Below are positions 24,775 through 33,872 of a stretch of DNA of 64,000 bases, one piece after another. The position numbers and the translations under genes were made by a program. The notes beneath the pieces are model-generated. The model ran no database searches and was not told the origin of the DNA. It saw only the letters and a program-made list of their open reading frames with translations. This DNA comes from Bacteroidota bacterium (GTDB taxonomy: Bacteria > Bacteroidota > Bacteroidia > Cytophagales > Cyclobacteriaceae), in assembly GCA_023417065.1 (NCBI GenBank), contig JAEZGH010000193.1, forward strand, positions 1 through 64,000, written 5' to 3'. Each line of letters starts with the position of its first letter. Within the stretch, counting starts at the first letter, position 1.

Positions 24775-25158
24775 ATGACAACAACACAGCAGGAAGTCAT
24801 GACGACCCAGCAGGTCGCGGACCGTTTTTATCAGCTTGCACAGGAAGGCAAGTGGGCGGAGGTTCTGGACGAATTGTTCAGCCCGGACGCAAAAAGCATT
24901 GAACCTCCCGGCGTTCAAGGATTCCCCGAAGTTGTTACCGGCCTGGATAACATCCGCGAGAAAGGCCGGCTATGGGGAGAGTCTATTGAAGAAGTTCATG
25001 GCGCTTATTGCAAGGAACCTCAGGTAGGTGGAAACTTCTTTGCCTGCGCGATGGGCGTTGATGCAACGATTAAAGGTCAGGGTCGCGTGCCCATGGATGA
25101 GATTGCGTTGTACGAAGTCCGGGACGGGCGAATTGTTCGCGAGCAGTTCTTCTACTAG
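24775..25158 (+). CDS. SnoaL-like / NTF2-fold protein
   Basis: A 127-residue cone-shaped alpha+beta (NTF2-like) protein from ATG 24775. MTTQQVADRFYQLAQEGKWAEVLDELFSPDA is the typical first helix pair, and EIALYEVRDGRIVREQFFY the typical final strands of the SnoaL-like group. No catalytic pair can be assigned, so it may bind a small ligand or act as an isomerase. A longer start at 24742 is possible but adds a Lys/Asn-rich stretch with no family match. A strong terminator follows. Confidence 0.8.
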   Translation: MTTTQQEVMTTQQVADRFYQLAQEGKWAEVLDELFSPDAKSIEPPGVQGFPEVVTGLDNIREKGRLWGESIEEVHGAYCKEPQVGGNFFACAMGVDATIKGQGRVPMDEIALYEVRDGRIVREQFFY

Positions 25159-25175
25159 CAGCCTGCTTAAAAGGG

Positions 25176-25209
25176 AAAACAAACAGGAGGCATCACTCCT
25201 GTTTGTTTT
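25176..25209 (+). terminator. Rho-independent terminator
   Basis: AAAACAAACAGGAG (25176-25189) pairs perfectly with CTCCTGTTTGTTTT (25196-25209) across a 6-base loop; the stem's 3' arm is itself T-rich. Confidence 0.85.
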
Positions 25210-25276
25210 ACTATGACCAGGCAGCGCCATCGGGCATTGTTTTTTGATTCTGCGAAGCTGGATCAACCCCTTACGC

Positions 25277-27145
25277 ATGGATCAGGTACTACCGAACTTC
25301 GCCTCCAGCGCTGTCAAGCATCAGGCAAGTCACCGCCCTCTCGACCAGCACACAATGCAGGCCCTGCCGCGCACCGTTTCGCGAAACAATAATTACCTCC
25401 TGCTCGACGGTGAATGGAAATTTGAATACGACAAGCACGACGTTGGTCTTCGCGAAGGATGGCACCTGCACCACGATTTTCCCTATCGTGCAAAATGGCC
25501 CGGTTCCGTCGAAGAGCACATCCTTCAGGCTCATCATCAGGAGGGCAAGGAACCCTGGCGCGATAAGGTAGTCGTGTGGTACGAGCGCACATTCGACTTG
25601 CCTCCGCGTCCGGCGGAATTCAGCCACCTCATGTATCAACTTACCTTCGGCGCATGTGGATACGAAACACGCGTTTGGCTCAATGGTATCCCACTGAAGA
25701 CCATTGAAGGGGAAGAGGCGCATTATGGGGAGTACACATCATTTTCATATGAGCTGACAGACTCCCTGCTCCTGCCTTCAAATCGCCTGACTGTGCGCAT
25801 AGAGGATACGATGGACTCCGATCTTACAAGAGGAAAACAGGAATCCCACGTCTACAAAAGAGGCGGAATCTGGTATCAGACGTATACCGGTGCCGTTAGA
25901 AGCATCTGGCTGGAGGCCGTAGAGCGTAACCGGCTGAGGTCGCGAATCAGTGTCGTGAGCATTGTGGAAGACCAACTTGTGCGGTTCAATTTCACCATCC
26001 GCATTCACGATCCGGGGCAATATCTTTTGAGGCTGCATGTTTGTTCTTTCGACGACAGAAGTGAACCGATGGCGACGTCGGAGTATCCGCTGCTTCTTGA
26101 AGCGGGACAAAAAAATCAGCGCGTGGCAATGGAGCTCCCGGGTGCAAAGCTGTGGAGTCCTGAGGAGCCGAACTTATACTGGATCGTCGCCGAGTTGATA
26201 GATCACAACGGCTACAGTGCATCGATACAGGCACATTTCGGATTGCGGAAAATTGAAGCCCGCGGCAGGTACATATATCTCAACAACAAGTCCATATACC
26301 TTGACGGCATACTCTATCAACCGGGAACCGCCACCTATGAGGAGATGCGGAATCACATGAAAGCGATGAAAAAACTGGGGTGTAACCTGGTTCGCGTGCA
26401 CATTGCGGGTATCGATCCCCGGATTTATAATCTGGCCGATGAAATCGGGATGCTATTGTGGGTGGAGGTACCTAGCCCCCACAGCTCCACACACCAGAGT
26501 CGCAAGAATCACTGGGAGGAGCTTCAGCGTATGCTGGCACTCATCGAAACCAATCCATCCATTGTGTTGTGGAGTTTATACAACGAAGACTGGGGCGTTC
26601 AGGACATTACAACCAATGCGAAAACACGTCAATACATTATCGACACCTATCATTATATGCAGATTCACCATCCGCAGTTCCTGGTAGTGGATAACGATGG
26701 GTGGCATCACGTTTCCCTGGAAGGGCGCCTGAAGTCGAATCTGCTGACCGCGCATGTTTACACCCCTGACTTTGAGCGGTGGCGCGAAATTCTGTCCAAA
26801 CTTGCTTCTGGCGATGTAAATAATGTGGCGGTGTTCCCGCTGGTAGTCGGGGATCCGTTCTTTTACCGCGGGCAGGTACCCCTTGTGGTCAGCGAATGGG
26901 GTGGTTTCGGATTTGCCGATTATGGAGGCCCTTCAGAGAATGCAGACCGCGCGGAAAAAATTATTGCGTTCAAGCAGGAGCTTCGGCGACACCGCATTGC
27001 CGGTGATATTTATACCCAGGCAACAAATATCGAGGACGAAAAAAATGGATTGATCGACTTCCACACAGGGCAATTGTGGGTTCCGGAAGGACTCCTGCAT
27101 TCATCCGAAAACCGCGATTCCGGACTGCCGGACTCCCGCTCATAA
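25277..27145 (+). CDS. Glycoside hydrolase family 2 protein
   Basis: A 622-residue GH2-type enzyme of the beta-galactosidase/beta-glucuronidase/mannosidase superfamily. The N-terminal jelly roll carries NYLLLDGEWKFEYD; an Ig-like domain (about 235-330) precedes the TIM barrel. The acid/base glutamate is in WSLYNEDWG and the nucleophile in VVSEWGGFG. RVHIAGIDPRIYNLADEIGMLLWVEVPSP is the conserved second barrel segment. No signal peptide is evident, so it probably acts on imported oligosaccharides. A start at 25244 adds 11 residues. Sugar specificity cannot be read from the sequence alone. Confidence 0.85.
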   Translation: MDQVLPNFASSAVKHQASHRPLDQHTMQALPRTVSRNNNYLLLDGEWKFEYDKHDVGLREGWHLHHDFPYRAKWPGSVEEHILQAHHQEGKEPWRDKVVVWYERTFDLPPRPAEFSHLMYQLTFGACGYETRVWLNGIPLKTIEGEEAHYGEYTSFSYELTDSLLLPSNRLTVRIEDTMDSDLTRGKQESHVYKRGGIWYQTYTGAVRSIWLEAVERNRLRSRISVVSIVEDQLVRFNFTIRIHDPGQYLLRLHVCSFDDRSEPMATSEYPLLLEAGQKNQRVAMELPGAKLWSPEEPNLYWIVAELIDHNGYSASIQAHFGLRKIEARGRYIYLNNKSIYLDGILYQPGTATYEEMRNHMKAMKKLGCNLVRVHIAGIDPRIYNLADEIGMLLWVEVPSPHSSTHQSRKNHWEELQRMLALIETNPSIVLWSLYNEDWGVQDITTNAKTRQYIIDTYHYMQIHHPQFLVVDNDGWHHVSLEGRLKSNLLTAHVYTPDFERWREILSKLASGDVNNVAVFPLVVGDPFFYRGQVPLVVSEWGGFGFADYGGPSENADRAEKIIAFKQELRRHRIAGDIYTQATNIEDEKNGLIDFHTGQLWVPEGLLHSSENRDSGLPDSRS

Positions 27146-27237
27146 AAAATCACACGAGGGACCGATAATATCGCCGCGGTGGCAACATTTTTATGGAGGG
27201 GATGTTATAAATTAGGACTGGCTTCTACTTACCGTTC

Positions 27238-28020
27238 ATGTCTATGGAATTTAACGCACCTCCCCTTTTCCGTCATCTCGCGATAGCTCTGTTGGCGGCC
27301 ACCTTTGTTCAATGCAGCCAGGACGAGCCCGACAATAAGGCGCTGATAAACTGCGACATCTCGTTGTTTTCAAATGCCGCGATGCAGGGCAAGGTCACAA
27401 TCAACCAGGCCCTGATAAATCTTAATCAGATCCAGGTTACAGGAACGCAGCCCTCGCTGAGCACCTCGACGTTTACGAAGGCTTTGTCGGCTGACGACGG
27501 CATATTTGATCTCATGGATCCGAACAGCCCTTCGATCCGCGTCGACGCTGAACGCAATGATTATGATCCTCTCAGCCTTACTCTCACGCTGGGGAGCGAC
27601 TCAAATTCGCCGCAGATAGAGAACACTGCCCCGAACATCGAGAGTTACCTGCAGTCGGCCAAACCGGCCTTCCTGATAAGTGCGCGTTTTGATAATCGCG
27701 GCCGGGCAATACCAATATATGTCGCGTTTCCCGCGGTATCACCCCTGAAGTCGATGGCTGAGCAATATGGATCCGTCCGTGTAAAGATTGATGTTGAGAA
27801 CGTTGCGGAAATTCAGCTCAATCCCGGGCACCTCTTCGATGGCCTGACAACGCAGCAACTCGAGGGAGCAACGAAGGCGACCTATCAAAACCAGGAAGTG
27901 ATCTTTATACATCCGAACTTTAACGGCGCGTTATACGACATCCTTCTTTCACGTCTTGAGGACGCACCCAATTCAATGAAGGTGAAAGTGAAAGTCACGC
28001 GGTCTCTGGAGGACAAGTAA
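27238..28020 (+). CDS. Hypothetical lipoprotein
   Basis: A 260-residue protein with a lipoprotein-type leader ending AATFVQCSQDEPDN (lipid cysteine near residue 22-23), so probably anchored in the envelope. The rest looks beta-rich (GKVTINQALINLNQIQVTG, LSLTLTLGSDSN, VRVKIDVENVAEIQLNPG), somewhat like the DUF4382-type beta-sandwich proteins, but I cannot assign it to that family. It converges on ligD with a 20-base gap. Confidence 0.75.
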   Translation: MSMEFNAPPLFRHLAIALLAATFVQCSQDEPDNKALINCDISLFSNAAMQGKVTINQALINLNQIQVTGTQPSLSTSTFTKALSADDGIFDLMDPNSPSIRVDAERNDYDPLSLTLTLGSDSNSPQIENTAPNIESYLQSAKPAFLISARFDNRGRAIPIYVAFPAVSPLKSMAEQYGSVRVKIDVENVAEIQLNPGHLFDGLTTQQLEGATKATYQNQEVIFIHPNFNGALYDILLSRLEDAPNSMKVKVKVTRSLEDK

Positions 28021-28040
28021 CATCGTTTCTATCCTTTTCG

Positions 28041-30734
28041 TCAAGGCCTTCCAAATTTCTTGAGAAGAGTCACCATTGCTTTGTCGATATCTGTTCCTTT
28101 ACCGAGGACGCCCTGAAAAAGGTCGCCTTCGGAACGAACGCGGGCAACAGCATTTTCAATATTGAAATCGCGGATCTTCAGTCCCTTTTTGACTTCATCC
28201 CAATGCAGGGGCATCGAAACCGGAGCCCCGGGTTTAGGACGCAGCGAATAAGGTCCCGCGACGGTGGCCTGGGGGCGATTTTGAAGGAAGTCAAGATACA
28301 TCTTTCCTTTTCTATCGGATACTTTTCTTTCGATGCTGGTAAAAGCAGGGAGTTCACCGTGCACGATCTTCACCAGTGCGCGGGCAAACTCTTTCGAATC
28401 TTCGTAGGTATACTTGGGTGCAAGCGGGATGTAAATGTGCAGTCCGGTCGACCCGGAAGTTTTGCACCATGATTTCACGCCGATAGTATCCAGCACACTC
28501 TTCGTAACCTGCGCGGCCTCGATAACCTGATCAAAGGTCGTGGCCTCATTGGGGTCGAGGTCGATAATACACCAGTCGGGATTGCCCGGCGACATTGCCC
28601 TGCTGCTCCACGGATTAATTTCGATGCAGCCGAGACCTGCGATATACAGCAGACTTGCTTCGTCGGCGCAGACCAGAAAATGCTTCTGGCGATCATCACC
28701 CTCGCTGAAGTATGGGTACGTTTCCAGCCACGCCGGAACTTTGCCTGTAACGTCCTTCTGGTAGAAGCTCTTGCCTTTGATACCATTCGGAAAACGATTC
28801 AGGGTCTGGGGGCGATCTTTCAGGTAGGGCAACATAACCGGCGCGATCTGATAATAATAGTTCAGCATATCGCGCTTGGTAAATCCTTCGTCGGGCCAGT
28901 AGACCTTGCTGAGGTTCGTAAACTTAAGGTCGTGTCCGTCAATTTTACGAACCTGCGTTTCATCGGACGGATTGAGCAGCGTTTTTCTTTCTGCCTTCGC
29001 AGGGGCTTTTACAAGCTTGCGCGCGCGCGTCGTTTTCTTCGCCGGCGCCGGTGTTTTCACCACCGTGTCTGTGGCAACGGGTTCTTCGAACATCACTTCC
29101 GACGCTTTCTTGTCTTCGCGGAGACCACGAAATGAGGGATGGCGAAGTGAGCCATCTTTCGACTTGCCGCGATAAGCAACTTCAGCTACCACCACGGGTT
29201 TTACCCATACGACTTCGGCTTTGGGAGGTTTTGGCCGGAAGCGCGACGGTTTATTGTAATCCGGTTCTTCTGCGAACGGGCACTTCTTCGTTTCATGTTT
29301 CTTCAGCTTCTCCAATATCTCTTTCTGAACTTTCACCGTGAAGCCAGTTCCTACAGGACCAGTTGAAACCAGTTTGCCATTTTCAAACACTCCAGTCAAC
29401 AGGGCACTAAAAGGTTTGGTAGTCTTTTCGTTTCGCGTGTATCCGCCGATCACCACTTCCTGATGTTTCTGCGTTTTTATCTTCAGCCAGTCTTTGGATC
29501 GTGCGCCCGGAACATAAGGTGCATCTTCTTTCTTTGCCATGATGCCTTCGAGCGAGAGCTTATCTGCCTGTTCGAAAAGTTCCTTCGCAGAGACGTCGAA
29601 GCTTTCGCTCATGCGGATGATGCCCGTATCAGGAATCAGGGAAGCAAGAATTTTTTTTCGGTCACGCAGGGGCACCTCCATCAGATCATATCCGTCGAGC
29701 CACAGCAAGTCGAATACATAATATATCAGTTGTCCATCCGCCTCACTGCGCCAATCCTGCAATGCATTGAAATCAGGATGCCCTTTTGTATTCACCACAA
29801 TGATTTCGCCATCGACGACGGCGTTGACGTTCCATTGCTTCAGCGCATCAACGACGGGATAAAACTTTTTATTAAAATCCTTATTGTTGCGCGAACGGAT
29901 CGAAACCTCTCCTTCATTGAGGTAACTGATTGCGCGATAGCCATCCCACTTCACTTCGTATAGCCACCTCGGTTGATCCACGGGGTCGTTTACGAGGGTA
30001 GCTAACATTGGAGCAATATCGCCGGGCATTTCTGCTTTGGCGGATCCCCTTGTTTTGGAAATATTGGTTGACATGGAACGGGTAGTTTTCTTTTTTCTCC
30101 TGTCGGATTTCGAAGCGCCTTTTTCGTCTTTCCGGTTGCTTTGCCATTCAGGCGCATCTTCGTCGGCGGCGAGGTCTTCTATTGTTTTGCCGGATACGAC
30201 AGACCGATCTTCGTCAAGAATATTCTTATCGGTAGCAAAGTCGTCGCGATGTTTGATGAGCAACCATGAGTTTTCGCCGCGGCTTGCAGTTCGTACCAAA
30301 GCGAATTCGCCGTTGAGCTTTTCACCATGCATGCGAATCTTGACAGAGCCTTTTTCAAAGGCAGCTTCGAGGTATTTCTCCTTTGCCTTCTTCGTCTTGA
30401 ATTCACCAACGGGTTCATAGGTACCCTGGTCCCAGATGATAACCGTTCCGGCGCCGTAGTTTCCGTCAGGGATGATGCCTTCGAAGTTCCGGTAGTCCAT
30501 AGGGTGATCTTCAACGAGCATGGCGAGACGTTTGTCTTTGGGAAGCAACGACGGCCCCTTGGGTACGGCCCAGCTTTTCAGAACCCCGTTAAGTTCGAGT
30601 CGAAAATCGTAGTGGAGTCGGGAGGCGTCGTGCTTCTGGACGACGAATACAAGTTCCTTTCCTGACTTTCTGCCGCCTTTGGGCTCCGGCGTGTCGCCGA
30701 AGCGTCGCTTCTTCCTGTATTGTGTTAACCCCAT
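28041..30734 (-). CDS. ligD: Multifunctional ATP-dependent DNA ligase LigD
   Basis: An 897-residue non-homologous end-joining ligase in the order phosphoesterase - ligase - polymerase. The 3'-phosphoesterase domain (about 25-190) has HYDFRLELNGVLKSWAVPKGPS and DYRNFEGIIPDGNYGAG. The nucleotidyltransferase has YEVKWDGYRAISYL (adenylated Lys) and DGEIIVV, followed by an OB fold. The C-terminal primase-polymerase (about 615-897) has VYWPDEGFTKRDMLNYY, the DLDPNE metal site and SGSTGLHIYIPL. A Lys/Arg-rich linker joins ligase and polymerase. A ku gene is the expected partner but is not within this window. Confidence 0.95.
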   Translation of the reverse strand: MGLTQYRKKRRFGDTPEPKGGRKSGKELVFVVQKHDASRLHYDFRLELNGVLKSWAVPKGPSLLPKDKRLAMLVEDHPMDYRNFEGIIPDGNYGAGTVIIWDQGTYEPVGEFKTKKAKEKYLEAAFEKGSVKIRMHGEKLNGEFALVRTASRGENSWLLIKHRDDFATDKNILDEDRSVVSGKTIEDLAADEDAPEWQSNRKDEKGASKSDRRKKKTTRSMSTNISKTRGSAKAEMPGDIAPMLATLVNDPVDQPRWLYEVKWDGYRAISYLNEGEVSIRSRNNKDFNKKFYPVVDALKQWNVNAVVDGEIIVVNTKGHPDFNALQDWRSEADGQLIYYVFDLLWLDGYDLMEVPLRDRKKILASLIPDTGIIRMSESFDVSAKELFEQADKLSLEGIMAKKEDAPYVPGARSKDWLKIKTQKHQEVVIGGYTRNEKTTKPFSALLTGVFENGKLVSTGPVGTGFTVKVQKEILEKLKKHETKKCPFAEEPDYNKPSRFRPKPPKAEVVWVKPVVVAEVAYRGKSKDGSLRHPSFRGLREDKKASEVMFEEPVATDTVVKTPAPAKKTTRARKLVKAPAKAERKTLLNPSDETQVRKIDGHDLKFTNLSKVYWPDEGFTKRDMLNYYYQIAPVMLPYLKDRPQTLNRFPNGIKGKSFYQKDVTGKVPAWLETYPYFSEGDDRQKHFLVCADEASLLYIAGLGCIEINPWSSRAMSPGNPDWCIIDLDPNEATTFDQVIEAAQVTKSVLDTIGVKSWCKTSGSTGLHIYIPLAPKYTYEDSKEFARALVKIVHGELPAFTSIERKVSDRKGKMYLDFLQNRPQATVAGPYSLRPKPGAPVSMPLHWDEVKKGLKIRDFNIENAVARVRSEGDLFQGVLGKGTDIDKAMVTLLKKFGRP

Positions 30735-30805
30735 GGCTATACCAGGAATAAAATAATGCCAACAGACGGGTGAATATGAAGTTCCGGGGACTGGTGTATT
30801 TTGTC

Positions 30806-30813
30806 TATCTTTG
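30806..30813 (+). promoter_or_regulatory. Bacteroidota -7 box (TATCTTTG), probably leaderless
   Basis: A perfect TAnnTTTG box (TATCTTTG) ends 4 bases before ATG 30818, so transcription would begin at or next to the start codon. No convincing -33 TTG is seen at 19-21 bases upstream. Confidence 0.5.
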
Positions 30814-30817
30814 GCGC

Positions 30818-31039
30818 ATGCAACCTACATTAAACCTTCTTGAGGAAACGATCAGCCACTTCAATGAAGGTGCGCGTTCCGTCAGAGCTTATACGAATCA
30901 CACGACATATATATTCACGCGTGTCGCCAACAGTTCCGATTTCTATGTTACTCTTGAGGAACCTGGCTTTCCCAAGACCAAGGTGAGTTCCATTGACTCA
31001 TATTTCGCGGACGTATTCGGAATCGAAGTTGTGCATTGA
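30818..31039 (+). CDS. Small conserved-looking hypothetical protein
   Basis: A 73-residue ORF starting MQPTLNLLEETISHFNEGAR and ending DVFGIEVVH. It looks like a small globular alpha/beta protein with no signal peptide or membrane segment. The start at 30818 was preferred over 30770 because of the -7 box just upstream. No family recognised. It is divergent from ligD and convergent with the MacB-like permease. Confidence 0.6.
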   Translation: MQPTLNLLEETISHFNEGARSVRAYTNHTTYIFTRVANSSDFYVTLEEPGFPKTKVSSIDSYFADVFGIEVVH

Positions 31040-31073
31040 TTTCTGATTCCAGATTTCTGGTTTCTGAATTCAG
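31038..31073. repeat. Dispersed AATCAGAAA-type repeat, copy E (reverse orientation)
   Basis: The plus strand reads TGATTTCTGATTCCAGATTT and on to GAATTCAG; its complement contains GAATCAGAAATC and AGAAACCAGAAATC, matching copies A-D. It overlaps the stop codon of the small gene. GGTAAC-type short repeats follow at 31132-31170. Confidence 0.5.
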
Positions 31074-31174
31074 CACCTTTCAAGTGCAGCACTTCGCAGA
31101 AAAAAGGGTCAGATTTCAGGGTTCAAGGACAGACCGGTAAAAGGTAACAGGCCACCCGGTAACCGGTAACGGGT

Positions 31175-32413
31175 CTACTCAAACCTCAGAGATTCGATTG
31201 GATCGAGTTTAGACGCTTTGTATGCGGGGTAGTAGCCGGAGATTAATCCTACGAGCACACAAACGATAAAGCCGATAGCGATCCAGAGCCAGGGAACGAT
31301 GAATGAGTCGTTTCCAAGGAGGCGTGAAGCTCCGTTTCCGCCGAGGATTCCGAGAATAACCCCGGCAAAGCCGCCGATCATACAAACCACAATCGCTTCG
31401 ATCACGAATTGTTGTTTGATCTTTTTAGGCGTGGCTCCCAGCGCTTTGCGCACCCCGATTTCGCGGGTACGCTCGGTAACAGAAACGAGCATAATATTCA
31501 TCAAAGCAATAGACGCCCCCAGAAGTGTAATGATGCCAATGGCGAAGCCAACAATCTGCGCCATATTCGAAAGGTTATCGAGTTCGGCCAGCGTTTCACT
31601 GCGCTGGAGTTCGAACGAATCTTGCTGCCCCGGCCTGTCACCGCGAATGCGCCGCATAACGCCAGTGGCTTCTCCCATGGCGTATTCCATCATCGTAGGG
31701 TCGGAAATCCCGACAGACATGCGATAATTGAGACCGCGTCCACCCGAGAGTTGGTTCGCCTTGACAATAGAGACGAAAACCATGTTGTCGTAATTTGAAG
31801 AAGGGTCGTTGAAGCCGCCCTTTTCTTTCAGGAGGCCTATCACGCGGAACTGACCGCCCATAAAAGAAACCTCCTGGCCTTCAATAGGCTCGTTGTCGTT
31901 GAACAGCGTCTTATAGACCTTATATCCAAGAATCACCATTTGTCCACCACTACGCGCTTCCAATTTCGAAAAGCCCCGTCCCTGCTCGAATTCCAGGTTT
32001 TTCAAGGGAAAGAAATCCTCGTTTACCCCCACCACGGACACGTTCGGCGTGGTCTTTTTCGACAGGCGTTTCACCTCCGCGATGCTGGTTGTGTTCGCAG
32101 ACAATCCGACCGTTGACGGTACGTTATATTCGTCGATGAAGCTGAGGGCCTCATTCATAGTGATCAGAGGATAGGTCTTTTCCGCTACGCCCTGGGTGCT
32201 GCCTCCGCGGTTGGTTTTCGAACGGATGTTGAACGTATTCGCGCCGAGCGAGGAAAGACTTTTAAGGATAGAGGCCTTTATACCGTCAACCGCCGTAAGA
32301 ACCCCCACAAGCGCCATAATGCCGAGAGCGATAATCATGGCCGTAATTACAGACCTCAGCATATTTGCCTTAACCGAACGCAATCCTTCACGTATATTTT
32401 CAGCGAAATCCAT
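31175..32413 (-). CDS. MacB-like ABC transporter permease (single FtsX domain)
   Basis: A 412-residue permease with four transmembrane helices: one at the N-terminus (MLRSVITAMIIALGIMALVGVLTAVDG) and three in the C-terminal FtsX domain. A MacB periplasmic core (about 45-270) lies between. The coupling box is TREIGVRKALGATPKKIKQQF. The start MDFAENIREGLRSVKANMLRS is typical of the MacB/LolC-type half-size permease, unlike the duplicated 800-residue permeases elsewhere in the window. The ATPase and adaptor are not adjacent, so its partners lie elsewhere. Confidence 0.92.
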   Translation of the reverse strand: MDFAENIREGLRSVKANMLRSVITAMIIALGIMALVGVLTAVDGIKASILKSLSSLGANTFNIRSKTNRGGSTQGVAEKTYPLITMNEALSFIDEYNVPSTVGLSANTTSIAEVKRLSKKTTPNVSVVGVNEDFFPLKNLEFEQGRGFSKLEARSGGQMVILGYKVYKTLFNDNEPIEGQEVSFMGGQFRVIGLLKEKGGFNDPSSNYDNMVFVSIVKANQLSGGRGLNYRMSVGISDPTMMEYAMGEATGVMRRIRGDRPGQQDSFELQRSETLAELDNLSNMAQIVGFAIGIITLLGASIALMNIMLVSVTERTREIGVRKALGATPKKIKQQFVIEAIVVCMIGGFAGVILGILGGNGASRLLGNDSFIVPWLWIAIGFIVCVLVGLISGYYPAYKASKLDPIESLRFE

Positions 32414-32577
32414 AGATCGAGACTATTCTGTACAGTAATACGTTGATCTACCAGGCCCGAATGTTACAAGTGGCAGAAAAATTTGTGAAATATACCTTGA
32501 TCCGGGGTCTGAAGCGAGAGAAAAGCCACCGATTGTCGGCCTGTTTTGGTAATTTTATCAACCGAAAACCGAGTAGC

Positions 32578-33837
32578 ATGATTAGAAGTGTGATTTTTTG
32601 GTCTCTTATTTTGGTTACCACGGTGACAAAGGCCAACTCCATCCTCATACCGATGGATGAAAAACAGGCCAACCACCTGAAGGCCTACGGTGTGGCTTTC
32701 TGGATTTTGAAGAGCGAAATGGAGGTTGACTGGCTGCTGAATTACCGCGGAGGAAGTTTCATGTGCCGGTATCACCCAGCGATCCAGAACGAACTAGTCG
32801 TCAGAGGCGTAAGTTTTGACGTCATCTCTGATGCGCAAGCAAACCAGATCATCGCAGAAATAGCCAGTCCCGCGGTCAATTATGACGTGATGAGGCTTGA
32901 AAAGTATCCCCGCATTGCTGTATACTCGCCCAAGACAAAGCAACCCTGGGATGACGCCGTGACGCTGGTGCTCACCTACGCGGAAATTCCTTATGATATT
33001 ATTTATGATGACGAGGTTCTGAAAGGCGTGCTGCCCAAGTACGACTGGCTGCACCTTCACCACGAAGATTTTACCGGACAGTACGGAAAGTTTTATGGCA
33101 ACTACGCCAATATGCCCTGGTATATTGAACAACAGAAAGAAGCTGAAGATATCGCCCGACGAAACGGGTTCACGAAAGTTTCACAACTTAAGCTTGCGGT
33201 TGCCAAGGCCATTAAAGAGTTTGTCGCAGGCGGTGGATTTATGTTTGCCATGTGCTCAGCAACGGATTCCTACGATATTGCATTGGCCGCCGAGGGAGTT
33301 GATATCTGCGAAAAAATGTATGATGGCGATCCGGCTGACCCGTTCGCACAACGGAAGCTGGACTTCTCCAATACGTTTGCCTTTGAAAACTTCCAGCTGG
33401 TTCGAGACCCGTATCAGTATGAGTTTTCCAACATCGACAATCCTCCACACGAACGCGGGCTGCGTCAGGATAATGACTACTTTACCATCTTTGAATTCTC
33501 GGCAAAGTGGGATCCTATTCCTACGATGCTGACCCAGAATCACACGAAAGTGATTAACGGTTTCTTCGGACAGACTACAGGATTCAAGAAGGAGTTGATT
33601 AAATCAGACGTGCTGATCATGGGTGAGAACAAGGAAATCCGCGAAGCAAAATATCTGCACGGCGTTCTGGGTAAAGGGTTCTGGACCTTCTATGGCGGAC
33701 ACGACCCGGAAGATTATCAGCATCAGGTTGGTGAAGAACCCACCGATTTGAATCAGCACCCCAATTCCCCGGGATACCGCCTGATCCTCAATAACGTGCT
33801 CTTCCCTGCAGCGAAGAAAAAGAAACAAAAAACCTGA
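32578..33837 (+). CDS. Exported protein of the family often labelled asparagine synthetase B
   Basis: From ATG 32578 it has 419 residues with a signal peptide (MIRSVIFWSLILVTTVTKAN). The rest matches a strongly conserved Bacteroidota family: LIPMDEKQANHLKAYGVAFW, NYRGGSF, KTKQPWDDAVTLVLTYAEIPYD, WLHLHHEDFTGQYGKFYGNY, GGGFMFAMCSATDSYDIAL. These are not asparagine synthetase motifs: no N-terminal Cys2 glutaminase and no PP-loop are present. The GFMFAMCSATD segment instead resembles the nucleophile elbow of class-I glutamine-amidotransferase-like folds, suggesting a GATase1/DJ-1-type fold. The true role is unknown. The longer frame from 32443 would place 45 unlikely residues before the signal peptide. 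Confidence 0.8.
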   Translation: MIRSVIFWSLILVTTVTKANSILIPMDEKQANHLKAYGVAFWILKSEMEVDWLLNYRGGSFMCRYHPAIQNELVVRGVSFDVISDAQANQIIAEIASPAVNYDVMRLEKYPRIAVYSPKTKQPWDDAVTLVLTYAEIPYDIIYDDEVLKGVLPKYDWLHLHHEDFTGQYGKFYGNYANMPWYIEQQKEAEDIARRNGFTKVSQLKLAVAKAIKEFVAGGGFMFAMCSATDSYDIALAAEGVDICEKMYDGDPADPFAQRKLDFSNTFAFENFQLVRDPYQYEFSNIDNPPHERGLRQDNDYFTIFEFSAKWDPIPTMLTQNHTKVINGFFGQTTGFKKELIKSDVLIMGENKEIREAKYLHGVLGKGFWTFYGGHDPEDYQHQVGEEPTDLNQHPNSPGYRLILNNVLFPAAKKKKQKT

Positions 33838-33855
33838 GACAGCTCTCAGGTTTTT
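33828..33855 (+). terminator. Terminator overlapping the stop codon
   Basis: AAAAACCTGAG (33828-33838) pairs with CTCAGGTTTTT (33845-33855) around ACAGCT. The stop codon TGA (33835-33837) lies in the 5' arm. Confidence 0.8.
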
Positions 33856-33872
33856 CGTTTAGCAAAGCTCGT

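Noticed and set aside
28680..29135. 151-residue plus-strand ORF inside ligD
   Set aside because: Fully antisense to the conserved polymerase-domain coding of ligD; no independent support.
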